This document shows, one piece after another, positions 17,179 to 26,106 of a DNA stretch of 64,000 bases. A program made the position numbers and the translations under genes. Under the pieces are notes generated by a model. The model searched no databases. It saw nothing but the letters and a program-made list of their open reading frames with translations, and was not told the origin of the DNA. Origin of the DNA: Planktothrix serta PCC 8927 (GTDB lineage Bacteria; Cyanobacteriota; Cyanobacteriia; Cyanobacteriales; Microcoleaceae); assembly GCF_900010725.2 (NCBI RefSeq), contig NZ_LR734869.1, forward strand, positions 353,672 to 417,671, given 5' to 3'. Numbering within the stretch: the first letter of the stretch is position 1; each line of letters starts with the position of its first letter.

Positions 17179-18735
17179 TTAACTCAGATAATCAAAGCTT
17201 TCGATAAAATCAATCACCTGTTTGAAATCGGGAAGGGTAGAGTGACGGGAATTCAGGGTTAAATCCGCATCGGTTTGACGGGTCGATAATTCATCAAAGC
17301 GTTTGCCAAAATTAGCATGACTGTGAACAATTAAACTATGTTGACTACTATTTTTTAACAGGGTTTGGGTTGCAGACTTAAAAAAAGCAGACCGAGACTT
17401 ACCCTGATTTTCTCGGACTAAGGTTTTAAAATCATTGGCTTTAATAATCACCTGATTCATTGCCGTTAAAATTTGAACTTTACGATTTTTTCCTAAATTG
17501 TCTTCTTTGATTCTTTTCATTAAGGTAATAATATTTTTTTGAGTGGCGGAGGAATCATCAAAGGGAAAAATCGTCATACAAGCCAAGGGAAATAAATGTT
17601 CTTCTCTTTCTACGGAAAAGGTTAAAGTAGTACGTCGATAATCCACATCTACACTAGGAGGACGATTCATCACGGGATAGACTTGGGATAATTTATGATA
17701 AATTTTCATTAGAATTAAATTAGATTCAAAATCTAAAGGCGCATCAATGAAAATTTGAACAGTGGGAAGACTTTGATGAAAAAACTTTCTCAGCGTTTCG
17801 GGATTAAATTGGATAACATGACTATGATCTCCATTCGGACTTAAATCCATCCACTCACATTTAAGATCTTCTGCTTTTAAACTAAATCGATGCACATTAT
17901 AAAGTTTAGCTCCGGTTAAGGTAGCCCCCGATAAATCAGCCCCTACCCAGTCAGATTGAATTAAATTCGCTTGGGTTAAATCCGCATGAACAAAACTGGC
18001 TTTAACTAAATTCGTATTACTTAAATTTGACCCACTTAAATTAGCCCCACTTAAGTTAGCTTCACTTAAATTGGCGCCTGCTAAGTTGGCGCCTCGTAAA
18101 TCGGCCCAGCGTAAATTCGCCCCGCTTAAATCCGCCCCACTTAAATTAACATGGGTGAGGTTAACTTGTCGCATTTCTGCATAACTAAAATCGGCTTTGG
18201 GTAAGTCGGCTTTGGTTAAATTAGCTCCTCTTAAATCTGCTCTCCTAAAGCAAGTTCCGACCCCAAAAATGGCGCGTAAATTCGCCCCGCTTAAATTAGC
18301 ATAGGTAAAATCGGCTTGTTCAACTTTAGCTTCTCTTAAATCGGCCCCGTTTAAGTTAGCTTGAATTAATTTGGCTTGACTGAGTAAGGCTTGAATTAAT
18401 TCTCCTCGAATTAATAGACTTTCAATTAGAGAGGCTTCTGTTAAATCGGCGCGAACTAAATTACTAACATTTAAGGTGGCTCGGTCTAAAATAGCTTTAC
18501 TCAAATTGGCATTACTGAGTCGAGCTACATTAAGATTCGCTCCTGTGAGGTTACAACCACTTAAATTAGCGGCGGTTAAATTAGCAACCATAAAAGAAGC
18601 TTGACTTAAATTCGCTTGACTAAGTTTAATTCGGCTTAAATTTGCTTCATTGAGATTAATTCCGACAAAATTTCGCTCTCCTTCCTGATATTGTTTAACA
18701 ATTTGATAGACTCTGACTAATTCACTTTCGATCAT
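17179..18735 (-). CDS. Pentapeptide-repeat protein with conserved C-terminal domain (copy 2)
   Basis: 518 aa. Residues about 20-290 are some 50 pentapeptides of the A(D/N)LXX type, for example ANLSGANLSGSNLSNTNLVK, predicted to form a right-handed quadrilateral beta helix. Residues about 290-518 are not repeats: a domain with KAEDLKCEWMDLSPNGD, SLPTVQIFIDAPLDFESNLI and YRRTTLTFSVERE, then a Ser/Lys-rich tail with LLKNSSQHSLIVHSHANFGK. The upstream neighbour is a paralogue with the same layout. No signal peptide, so probably cytosolic. Function unknown. Confidence 0.88.
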   Translation of the reverse strand: MIESELVRVYQIVKQYQEGERNFVGINLNEANLSRIKLSQANLSQASFMVANLTAANLSGCNLTGANLNVARLSNANLSKAILDRATLNVSNLVRADLTEASLIESLLIRGELIQALLSQAKLIQANLNGADLREAKVEQADFTYANLSGANLRAIFGVGTCFRRADLRGANLTKADLPKADFSYAEMRQVNLTHVNLSGADLSGANLRWADLRGANLAGANLSEANLSGANLSGSNLSNTNLVKASFVHADLTQANLIQSDWVGADLSGATLTGAKLYNVHRFSLKAEDLKCEWMDLSPNGDHSHVIQFNPETLRKFFHQSLPTVQIFIDAPLDFESNLILMKIYHKLSQVYPVMNRPPSVDVDYRRTTLTFSVEREEHLFPLACMTIFPFDDSSATQKNIITLMKRIKEDNLGKNRKVQILTAMNQVIIKANDFKTLVRENQGKSRSAFFKSATQTLLKNSSQHSLIVHSHANFGKRFDELSTRQTDADLTLNSRHSTLPDFKQVIDFIESFDYLS

Positions 18736-18807
18736 AATAACGATCCTCTGACCCTGATTAAATGAACAGTTATTCTGAATAGGGACTCAAACACGGATAA
18801 AAGGCTA

Positions 18808-20367
18808 CTAAAATCCTTTAATAAAGTTTAAAAGGGTTTCTATATCAAGGGGTTTGGGGTTTAAATAGGGATTGTTCAGAGATTCTGAACTTTCCGAGGA
18901 GTCAGGAGAACTTGCTAAACTTCTACCAAAATAAGCATGGCTATGCAGAATTAAATTTTGATGGCTAGAACTTTTGAGAAGGGTGCGTGTGGGATAGAGA
19001 AAGAAAGGCGTTGAGGTTTCAATTTCTTCATGCAAAGACTGGGGTAGTCTTATATCGCTTAAAAAGCGAATCTGTTGAGCCATTTCAACCCCTAATTGTA
19101 CAATCCGATTGGATAACTGGACTGGAAATTGACTACAGGTTTCTGGAGTTAACTGTTTAATTGCCATTTCAATGGCATTTTTGGTGGCATTAACATCCCG
19201 AAAGGGTAAAATGGCGATATAAGCCACGCTCAACAGTTGTTCATTCGATTCAATTTTGAATGAAATAACGGTTCGTCTGGAGTTAACTTCAAGGGTGGGA
19301 GGCTGGTTGAATAACGAGGATTGTTGTTGAATATAATGATAAATTTTAGCGAGAATCGTGTGAGCTTCAAATCCCAATCGGCTATCAACGCTAATTTCAA
19401 CGGTTGGAAAGGTCGCATTAAAAAATTTATTTGCTTCTTTAGAGCTAAAGGTTTGAATCTGATTACTATCTCCAAGGGGACTTAAATCAATCCAATCACA
19501 GGTAATTTCCTCGGCTTTTAAGTCAAACCGGGATACCCCAAAAAGTTTAGATCCGGTTAAGGAAGAACCTGTTAAATCGGCTCCGGTACAGTCAGCATTG
19601 ATTAAATTAGCTTGGGTTAAATCCGCATGAATTAAAACGGCATTCATCAGGTTTGCGCCACTTAAATTGGCTCCACACAAACTCGCTCCACTTAATCGAG
19701 CTTGCTCTAAATTAGCGCCACTTAAATTAGCTCCATTCAAATCAGCCCAACGGAGATTTGCACCTCGAAGATCAGCCCCACTGAGATTAGCTTTAGACAG
19801 GTTAATTTGTCTCAATTCACTATTCGTTAAATTAACCCCTCTTAAATCTGCTTTTGTAAGACAAGCTCGATGTAAACTAGCGCGTTCTAAATTACATCCA
19901 ATTAATACGGCATCGGTTAAATTTGCCCCATTCAAATTGACTTGTTCAAGGTTAGCTTGTCGCAGGTTGGCTTCTCTTAAATCGGCTTCACTGAGATTAG
20001 CCCCCATCAGTAAAGCCTGACTGAGATCGGAACGCATCAGTTCAGCCCGAATTAGAGAGGCATTGATTAAAGATGCTTCTCTAAGATCGGCACGGATAAG
20101 ATTGGCAACATTGAGAATGGCATCATCAAGGCACGCACCCGTTAAATTCGCACCACTGAGGCGAGCAACATTTAGTTTAGCGTGACTGAAATTGACTTCC
20201 GAGAGATTTGCACCACTGAGATTCGTAATACTCAAAATGGCTTGGCTCAGGTTAGCTTGACTGAGATTGGCTCGACTGAGATTAGCTTCACAAAGCAGAA
20301 TAGCCGTAAAGTCTCTTGTGCCTGATTTATATTTGAGCAGAAGTTCATCGGCATCCATGCCTTCCAA
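18808..20367 (-). CDS. Pentapeptide-repeat protein with conserved C-terminal domain (copy 1)
   Basis: 519 aa, same order as its neighbour 72 bp downstream: a short N-terminal YKSGTRDFTAILLCEANLSR, a pentapeptide helix to about residue 290, then the shared domain (KAEEITCDWIDLSPLGDSNQ, FPTVEISVDSRLGFEAHTIL, SRRTVISFKIESNEQL) and the tail motif LLKSSSHQNLILHSHAYFGR. The pair arose by tandem duplication and has diverged considerably. Probably co-transcribed from the 20368-20611 region. Confidence 0.88.
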   Translation of the reverse strand: MEGMDADELLLKYKSGTRDFTAILLCEANLSRANLSQANLSQAILSITNLSGANLSEVNFSHAKLNVARLSGANLTGACLDDAILNVANLIRADLREASLINASLIRAELMRSDLSQALLMGANLSEADLREANLRQANLEQVNLNGANLTDAVLIGCNLERASLHRACLTKADLRGVNLTNSELRQINLSKANLSGADLRGANLRWADLNGANLSGANLEQARLSGASLCGANLSGANLMNAVLIHADLTQANLINADCTGADLTGSSLTGSKLFGVSRFDLKAEEITCDWIDLSPLGDSNQIQTFSSKEANKFFNATFPTVEISVDSRLGFEAHTILAKIYHYIQQQSSLFNQPPTLEVNSRRTVISFKIESNEQLLSVAYIAILPFRDVNATKNAIEMAIKQLTPETCSQFPVQLSNRIVQLGVEMAQQIRFLSDIRLPQSLHEEIETSTPFFLYPTRTLLKSSSHQNLILHSHAYFGRSLASSPDSSESSESLNNPYLNPKPLDIETLLNFIKGF

Positions 20368-20412
20368 CTCTCCAGTTTAGTTAGGTGGGTTATAGGAAAT
20401 TATAACAAAATA

Positions 20413-20431
20413 GGGTAGAATCTATCTACCC
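20413..20431. other. Hairpin in the pentapeptide-gene / tyrA intergenic region
   Basis: GGGTAGA, loop ATCTA, TCTACCC. It lies 46 bases upstream of the minus-strand pentapeptide gene and might be an operator or leader stem. The remaining AT-rich sequence to 20626 shows nothing else clear. Confidence 0.35.
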
Positions 20432-20626
20432 ATAAAAGGGGAAAAGTTGTTCTAAAAATATCAGTTAAAATCTTAAACAATTGGGTTTAAATCTAATTTA
20501 ATGGGAAACAGTTTAATTATCAATTAAAGAACTTTAACTCAACTTAACAATGGGTTTGAAAAGTAGAGCCTTAAGTGATAGGTTTAAGAAGGTTTTACTT
20601 TAACAATTTTAATGGAGTCGTTATTG

Positions 20627-21511
20627 ATGAATATTGGCATTGTCGGACTGGGTTTAATGGGGGGATCACTGGGTTTAGATTTATACACCCATCGACAACA
20701 AACCCAAGACAGTAATTCTCCTGCTTTTCAACCCCAATCCTATCGCATTCTCGGTATTAGTCGTCAACAACAAACCTGTGAGGTGGCTGTTGAACGAGGG
20801 GTTGTAGATGAAGCCAGCGTCGATTTATCCTTAATGAATCAAGCTGACATTATTTTTATTTGTACACCCATTGCGGCCATCGCTCCCACGGTTGCAGAAT
20901 TAATTCCCTATTTGCAACCCCATACTATTTTAACGGATGTTGGTTCTGTCAAAAAACCGATTGTAGATAGTTGCTCGGCGTTATGGCCCAATTTTGTTGG
21001 GGGACATCCAATGGCCGGGAATACGCAAACCGGAATTGATGCGGCTCAACATCATCTATTTGTTGACAAACCCTATGTAATTACACCTACTGCTAACACG
21101 TCGCTCGAATCTATTAAAATTGTAGAATCAATTGTAGATTTATTGCAAGCTAAAATTTATCATTGTCAACCCGAAGAACATGATCGGGCTGTGGCCTGGA
21201 TTTCCCATTTACCTGTGATCATTAGTGGTAGTTTAATTGCCGCTTTAAAACAGGAAGATAACCCGGATGTTGCCCTATTAGCTCATTATTTTGCCAGTTC
21301 AGGATTTCGAGATACCAGCCGCGTTGGTGGGGGGAATCCCGAACTGGGATTAATGATGGCAAAATATAATCGGGAAGCTTTATTGCGCTCCATAAAATCC
21401 TATCGCCAAACCTTAGATAAAATTACCACTTATATTGAACAGGAAGACTGGGAAACCTTAGATAAACAGTTAAATCAAAATCATTCTGATCGTCTAAAAT
21501 TCCATTTCTAA
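20627..21511 (+). CDS. tyrA: Prephenate/arogenate dehydrogenase
   Basis: 294 aa from the ATG at 20627, nine bases after GGAG; the in-frame ATG at 20612 has no ribosome site. The Rossmann start MNIGIVGLGLMGGSLGLDLY (GxGxxG) is followed by ILGISR, FICTPI, LTDVGSVKKPI, VGGHPMAGNTQTGIDAA (catalytic His region) and HDRAVAWISHLPVIISGSL. It oxidatively decarboxylates prephenate or arogenate in tyrosine synthesis; cyanobacterial enzymes are usually arogenate-specific with NADP. Monofunctional, with no chorismate mutase or ACT domain. A REP-like palindrome starts four bases after the stop. Confidence 0.93.
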   Translation: MNIGIVGLGLMGGSLGLDLYTHRQQTQDSNSPAFQPQSYRILGISRQQQTCEVAVERGVVDEASVDLSLMNQADIIFICTPIAAIAPTVAELIPYLQPHTILTDVGSVKKPIVDSCSALWPNFVGGHPMAGNTQTGIDAAQHHLFVDKPYVITPTANTSLESIKIVESIVDLLQAKIYHCQPEEHDRAVAWISHLPVIISGSLIAALKQEDNPDVALLAHYFASSGFRDTSRVGGGNPELGLMMAKYNREALLRSIKSYRQTLDKITTYIEQEDWETLDKQLNQNHSDRLKFHF

Positions 21512-21514
21512 CCC

Positions 21515-21535
21515 GTAGTAAGCCCTTCAGGGCTT
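21515..21535 (+). repeat. GTAG-headed REP-like palindrome
   Basis: GTAGTA then AGCCCTTCAGGGCTT, between the convergent tyrA and the small membrane protein gene. Confidence 0.85.
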
Positions 21536-21536
21536 T

Positions 21537-21773
21537 CTAATTTCCTCCTGAAGAACGAGAGTTTAAAATTAAATTCCATAACGTTTGCGGTAACTGGATC
21601 AAATGGTCTAATAACTCCTGGGGCCCAATTCCAAACACAAGCTGTAATATTAATACAATAGCTGCGATCGCAACGGCCGTACTAATACTCGCTTTTAACA
21701 CCTGAACCGCCCAAGTAAAAACCAACCAAGCAACCAACAATGATGCTAATAAAATAATTAATTCAAGGGGCAT
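21537..21773 (-). CDS. Small two-helix membrane protein, unknown
   Basis: 78 aa. Two hydrophobic helices (about 3-27 LELIILLASLLVAWLVFTWA and 30-50 STAVAIAAIVLILQLVFGIG), then an amphipathic GPQELLDHLIQLPQTLWNLI and a polar end. It resembles short conserved cyanobacterial membrane proteins without assigned function. The gene starts 18 bases after the stop of the NurA-like gene, so the two may be co-transcribed. Confidence 0.65.
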   Translation of the reverse strand: MPLELIILLASLLVAWLVFTWAVQVLKASISTAVAIAAIVLILQLVFGIGPQELLDHLIQLPQTLWNLILNSRSSGGN

Positions 21774-21791
21774 AATTCCTAATTCCTAATT

Positions 21792-23015
21792 TTATGCAAT
21801 ACTTCCCCGTTTCCTCGCTTCCTTATAAGAAATTCCCACATTTCTTAATCCGGCTTTAATCATTTCTTGTTCTAACATCGTAAAAAATCGAGTGCGATCG
21901 CCTCCTTTAACAACAGCTTGATTATGCGCTTCTGCTAATACCACCGGATACCCATATCCCTTTTGCACTTGAGCAATTACCATTCCTAATGCTAACTCTA
22001 ACTGTTCAGAATCTTCCACCACCCAAGCCGGAACTTCTAAACGGGCAATTTCCATACCCATATTGACATAACAAAAATAGATTTGATGACGCTGATCATA
22101 TAAATCCAAAATTGACGAATTAGACCGCCAAAACGGACTGCGTTGACCGGGTTTTAATTGAGTTTCCCATAATACCGTATCCCGTAAGGGATCACACACT
22201 TGACAGGAGGCTTTTTTCTCCGTTCCCGTTGAACTTATTCCACCCGTACCCGGACAATATTTTAAACAATTGGGTTGATCAAAAGTACAAGCTTGTAAGC
22301 GTAAAAAAGATAAACTTTCACTACTTCGAGATGCACTTACATAACCAATTAAGGGAATTTTTGCTAACCGTAGCTGTTCCCAAGATTGTAAAATTGGTTG
22401 TAAAATTAAATCTCGTGCTTCTGAGGGTAATTGTTCTAAAAACCAATAGACTAATGAACCATCAACCAAGGCTAAAGTCGGAACAGTTAAAGCTTGATTG
22501 GGAGAAATTTCTAATAATTGAGTTCCCGATTCTGCTAAAATAATTGCTTCAGAAACAGCCCGACGATAGCCCATCCATTCTTCCGTTTTAATTCCCCATT
22601 GACGGGATAAATATAAATCTTCAGGACGATAATAAATCTCAGGAACACTATCTAAAACTGGGTGACGACTTTGACCGTAATGTAAAATCACTCGCCCCAC
22701 ATTAATTAAATAACAATAGGCAATTTCATGGGCACTGGGCGCAATTTGAGAACCATCGGTTGCAAATACCGTATGAGCTAAAGGAGGTTCAATAATATAG
22801 GGATAATGATTTAAAGGTTCTAACGGAGTCGCAGGCTTAAAGATCATCCTCTGTTTAAATTCTTCATATTTTTGCCTTAAATTCTCAGAGTTTAATTTTG
22901 CTTCCTCCATCAAATTTAAAGCAATTTCAATCCGTTTTCGAGACGCTTCCGCTTCTCGATTAATATGTTGACTCATCCCTTGCATTTGTTGGGATAATTT
23001 TGTTAGATCTAACAT
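21792..23015 (-). CDS. NurA domain nuclease-like protein
   Basis: 407 aa from the ATG at 23015 (MLDLTKLSQQMQGMSQHINR). An upstream in-frame start at 23063 would translate the GGGAACA array and is rejected. A helical N-terminus precedes the NurA domain: TVFATDGSQIAPSAHE (Asp of site I), LALVDGSLVYWFLEQL (second Asp), and a C-terminal VVLAEAHNQAVVKGGDRTRF. NurA nucleases act with the HerA ATPase in end resection; no herA is nearby, and bacterial members of this type may act otherwise. Six cysteines or so at about 255-290 (CTFDQPNCLKYC, CQVCD) suggest a metal or cluster site. Confidence 0.78.
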   Translation of the reverse strand: MLDLTKLSQQMQGMSQHINREAEASRKRIEIALNLMEEAKLNSENLRQKYEEFKQRMIFKPATPLEPLNHYPYIIEPPLAHTVFATDGSQIAPSAHEIAYCYLINVGRVILHYGQSRHPVLDSVPEIYYRPEDLYLSRQWGIKTEEWMGYRRAVSEAIILAESGTQLLEISPNQALTVPTLALVDGSLVYWFLEQLPSEARDLILQPILQSWEQLRLAKIPLIGYVSASRSSESLSFLRLQACTFDQPNCLKYCPGTGGISSTGTEKKASCQVCDPLRDTVLWETQLKPGQRSPFWRSNSSILDLYDQRHQIYFCYVNMGMEIARLEVPAWVVEDSEQLELALGMVIAQVQKGYGYPVVLAEAHNQAVVKGGDRTRFFTMLEQEMIKAGLRNVGISYKEARKRGSIA

Positions 23016-23033
23016 CGGTTTTATTGATATAGG

Positions 23034-23062
23034 AGGGAACAGGGAACAGGGAACAGGGAACA
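23034..23062 (+). repeat. Heptanucleotide tandem repeat (GGGAACA)n
   Basis: Four units just upstream of the NurA-like gene's start. Confidence 0.9.
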
Positions 23063-23162
23063 CCGCAGGAAAAGAGTTTTGTTTCTAAGCAGGTGTCAGG
23101 TTTCATTTCCCGACACCCGACACCCGATACCTATTCAAAAGGAAACTTTAGGAAGATCAAAT

Positions 23163-25028
23163 CTAGGGAATTCCTAAATATCCTCTGGGTGTAATCATCC
23201 AATTTTCATAAATTCCGGTGCTTTGATTTCCGATTAATACCGTTGTTAACATATCTACAGTATCAGGATTAAAATGTTCTAAAGTCGTTAAGGTAATTTC
23301 CTCATCGGGTCGATAGGCAGATCGAACAATTGCCACGGCCGTATTCCCAGAACGAGCCTCTAAAAAAATCCGTTTAGCGGTGTGTAATTGCTCGGTGCGG
23401 GTACGCGATCGCGGATTATATAAAATGCAAACAAAATCCGCTTGGGCAGCCGCAATTAATCGTTTTTCAATCACCTCCAATGGTGTTAATAAATCACTCA
23501 AACTAATTGCACAAAAATCGTGCATTAACGGCGCCCCTACCCGACTCGCGGCCGACTGTAAGGCACTAATTCCCGGAAACACCTGCACCGCCGGGGTTTT
23601 GCCATCCCATCCCCTTGTCCGCAACTGTTCAAACACTAACCCAGCCATGCCATAAATGCCACAGTCTCCCGACGACACCACCGCCACCGTTAACCCCCAC
23701 TGGGCCAAATCAATCGCCCGTTCTGCCCGTTGACGTTCTTGGGTAATCGGATAGGATTCAACAATCTGACCCGGATGCAATAACGGTGCAATTAACTCCA
23801 AATACAAGGAATATCCGATCACTACATCCGCCTGAACAATAGCCGTTTGAGCCGCTGGGGTGATTTGATCCAGTTCACCGGGGCCAGTTCCGACTAACAA
23901 TAACTGTCCCGTGCGTCCAGTATATTCCCGTTCAGCTTGGGAAATCGCCACCGTTACCGCCTGTCCAATTCGGTTGGAAATTTGAGAGGTTGGTAAATCA
24001 TCTCGATAAATTTGCTTAGAAACCAGCAAGGTTTGAACCCCGGCGGCTTGTAAAGCAGCGGCTTCCGCTACGCTAGGGGTTCCCACTTCTGCGGCTACCA
24101 CTTCTGACGGGTTAGGAACCTCTATCTGTCGCAGAACTTCGGAGGGAAAGGTGCGTAACGGCCAATGCTGGGCTTGGCACAATTCCACTAACCCCGGTTC
24201 ATCTCCTTTAATATCTAGGGTAGCAATTCCGGCGATCGCGGCTTCTGCTAAATTATACTGTTGTAAAACCTGCTCAATTGCCTTTTCAATTAACGCTTTA
24301 GGGGTATTGCGTTCACAGCCAATTCCCAGCCATAACACCCTCGGGAACCACTGAACTTGAGCAGTATCGGAGATCGCCGGATTAAGTTGAGGTTGATAAC
24401 TGATGGAGATGCGGAATTTCGCCTCTGTATTCGGGACAAAATCAAAGGGATGACCGGGGGGTAAACTATGTTGCCATAAGGCTGAACCCGCCTCCTGAAG
24501 CACGTTAACCCGTTCTCCTCTAGCGATGGCTGCACTCACTTCCGTCCAGTCTCCTGGCCCCCGTCGCCAACCGAAGGGAACCCCCAACAAATCCACCGCA
24601 GGTAATCCTAAAGCGTTCGCCGCACCTGTAATAATGGCAGTAGCAGTTAATTGGTGGGCGACCAAGCGAGTCAGTTGATCGGCGCCTCCTTGATGTCCAC
24701 CACATAAACTGATCACAAATTTTCCGGTTTGATCCACGACTACAACCGCAGGATCACTGGATTTATGTTGTAATAAAGGAGCAATTAATCGCACTACAGC
24801 CCCGGATGCTAAACCAAAAATTAAAGCCCGGTGGCTTGACCAGAGGGTAGCCAGGTGTTCTGCTAAAGAACCTGAATAGACTTGTGTTCCGGGTAAGGGG
24901 TGGAGTGTGTTGGGTATCCACAGCGTTGCATCTAAACGTTGACACAGGGGTTGTAGCCGTTGTAGAGCCCCGGATGTGGTAGCAATGGCAGCAATGGGTT
25001 GAAAAGATTGAAATTGGGAAAAACTCAT
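23163..25028 (-). CDS. cobJ: Fused CbiG / precorrin-3B C17-methyltransferase (CobJ)
   Basis: 621 aa from the ATG at 25028; a TTG six codons upstream is possible. Residues about 10-350 are CbiG (cobalt-precorrin-5A hydrolase-like): HRALIFGLASGAVVRLIAPL, FVISLCGGHQGGADQLTRLV, WLGIGCERNTPKALIEKAIE, VGTPSVAEAAAL. Residues about 375-620 are a TP-methylase of CobJ/CbiH type: LLLVGTGPGELDQITPAA, VVSSGDCGIYGMAGLVFEQL, FPGISALQSAASRVGAPLMH, FVCILYNPRS. The fusion catalyses ring contraction steps in corrin synthesis and is common in cyanobacteria. No cobalamin riboswitch is seen upstream. Confidence 0.93.
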   Translation of the reverse strand: MSFSQFQSFQPIAAIATTSGALQRLQPLCQRLDATLWIPNTLHPLPGTQVYSGSLAEHLATLWSSHRALIFGLASGAVVRLIAPLLQHKSSDPAVVVVDQTGKFVISLCGGHQGGADQLTRLVAHQLTATAIITGAANALGLPAVDLLGVPFGWRRGPGDWTEVSAAIARGERVNVLQEAGSALWQHSLPPGHPFDFVPNTEAKFRISISYQPQLNPAISDTAQVQWFPRVLWLGIGCERNTPKALIEKAIEQVLQQYNLAEAAIAGIATLDIKGDEPGLVELCQAQHWPLRTFPSEVLRQIEVPNPSEVVAAEVGTPSVAEAAALQAAGVQTLLVSKQIYRDDLPTSQISNRIGQAVTVAISQAEREYTGRTGQLLLVGTGPGELDQITPAAQTAIVQADVVIGYSLYLELIAPLLHPGQIVESYPITQERQRAERAIDLAQWGLTVAVVSSGDCGIYGMAGLVFEQLRTRGWDGKTPAVQVFPGISALQSAASRVGAPLMHDFCAISLSDLLTPLEVIEKRLIAAAQADFVCILYNPRSRTRTEQLHTAKRIFLEARSGNTAVAIVRSAYRPDEEITLTTLEHFNPDTVDMLTTVLIGNQSTGIYENWMITPRGYLGIP

Positions 25029-25103
25029 TTTCTGGAGTGACAACAATAGATTAGAATAAAGAACTTGTTTCTTTTTTATTGTAAATTGGGAAGACTCTTA
25101 AAG

Positions 25104-25187
25104 ACAAAAGGTAAAAGGCAAGAGGGAAGGGGCAAAAGGCAAAAGGCAAGAGGCAAGAGGCAAAAGGCAAAAGGCAAAAGGCAAAAG
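25104..25187 (+). repeat. Heptanucleotide tandem repeat (AAAAGGC)n
   Basis: About eleven units of AAAAGGC and AAGAGGC variants between cobJ and the divergent cNMP-binding gene. Confidence 0.9.
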
Positions 25188-25266
25188 AAATATTAACTAT
25201 TGCTTCTTGCGTATTTAGAATAAAGTTGTCAATTTTTATTTTAGGTAAAAAGGTGGAGCATCTGTA

Positions 25267-26058
25267 ATGGATCAGAAAACGGAATTATTATTAAAGTTAG
25301 ATATTTTTAGAGAATTTTATACAGAAGAAGTCGAACTAATTAGTGAGTATTTTTCGATTCATAAGTTTTTTGATTTACAAGTGATTATGCCCCAAACAGG
25401 TCAGGATTCTTCCTTTGGGATTATTCTATCTGGGGAAGTCAGCATTATTGATGATCAGATGGAAAATAGTAGTCGAACTAAAGGAGATATTTTAGGGGAA
25501 ATGGCATTTATCCAAGTCGGTCGTCGAGCCGATTTTGTTGCTGCAAGTAATGGAGCCATTGCAATTATGACCTTTGATGATATTGAAAAATTAAAATTAA
25601 AACAACCCTATTTAGCCGTTAAATTAATCAGTCTGGTGACTCGTAATCTTGTTAATGATTTACGTCAAAAAAATAAAAAAAGCTCAACAGAAATGATTGT
25701 ATTATTAGCCGATTATAATTTGTTTTCTGATTTGCTGAATTTAGTTAAGGATCATCTTCATATCATTAAAAACTTTTCGATTGTAACGACTGAAAAATTA
25801 AAAACATTCTTGGAAGCAACAACAGATTTAACCATCAGTCAAGTCATCGAACCCCAATGTTTGATTTTAGGTGAAACGGCCATCGGTTCCCAAATTCTGT
25901 TAGATCAAGTGAAAGCAATTTTTTATTTACGCGATGCGGTGACAATTGAATCTAATCCGCCATCCTTTGAAGCTTTATCTCGTCTGTGTGATTTGCAACA
26001 GGTTTTGTTTGCGACAAATTTATTAACAGCTAATGCTGTTTTTCAATATTTGGAGTAA
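25267..26058 (+). CDS. Cyclic-nucleotide-binding domain fused to a methylglyoxal-synthase-like domain
   Basis: 263 aa. Residues about 8-115 form a cNMP-binding domain (FGIILSGEVSII, then GDILGEMAFIQVGRRADFVA). The phosphate-binding cassette keeps Gly77-Glu78 and Arg87-Ala88, so ligand binding is plausible. Residues about 143-262 follow the methylglyoxal synthase fold: MIVLLADYN, IVTTEKLKTFLEATTDLTIS, LGETAIGSQILLDQVKAIFY, EALSRLCDLQQVLFATNLLT. Catalytic residues of MgsA appear lost: AHD is ADY, the GGDQQIG loop is GETAIG, and the WDP and PHDPD motifs are RDA and SNPPS. It is likely a sensor rather than an enzyme. It lies 48 bp before a saccharopine-dehydrogenase-like gene on the same strand. 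Confidence 0.72.
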   Translation: MDQKTELLLKLDIFREFYTEEVELISEYFSIHKFFDLQVIMPQTGQDSSFGIILSGEVSIIDDQMENSSRTKGDILGEMAFIQVGRRADFVAASNGAIAIMTFDDIEKLKLKQPYLAVKLISLVTRNLVNDLRQKNKKSSTEMIVLLADYNLFSDLLNLVKDHLHIIKNFSIVTTEKLKTFLEATTDLTISQVIEPQCLILGETAIGSQILLDQVKAIFYLRDAVTIESNPPSFEALSRLCDLQQVLFATNLLTANAVFQYLE

Positions 26059-26106
26059 CCCCAAAAATTACATTAATTGAAATGAATTAAAAGGAGCTTA
26101 AACCCC

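Noticed and set aside
21792-23063. Longer start for the NurA-like gene at 23063
   Set aside because: The extra residues (MFPVPCSLFPP) are a translation of the GGGAACA array.
25029-25266. Cobalamin riboswitch before cobJ
   Set aside because: I looked for the conserved B12-box and structured leader; the region is mostly an AAAAGGC heptamer array.
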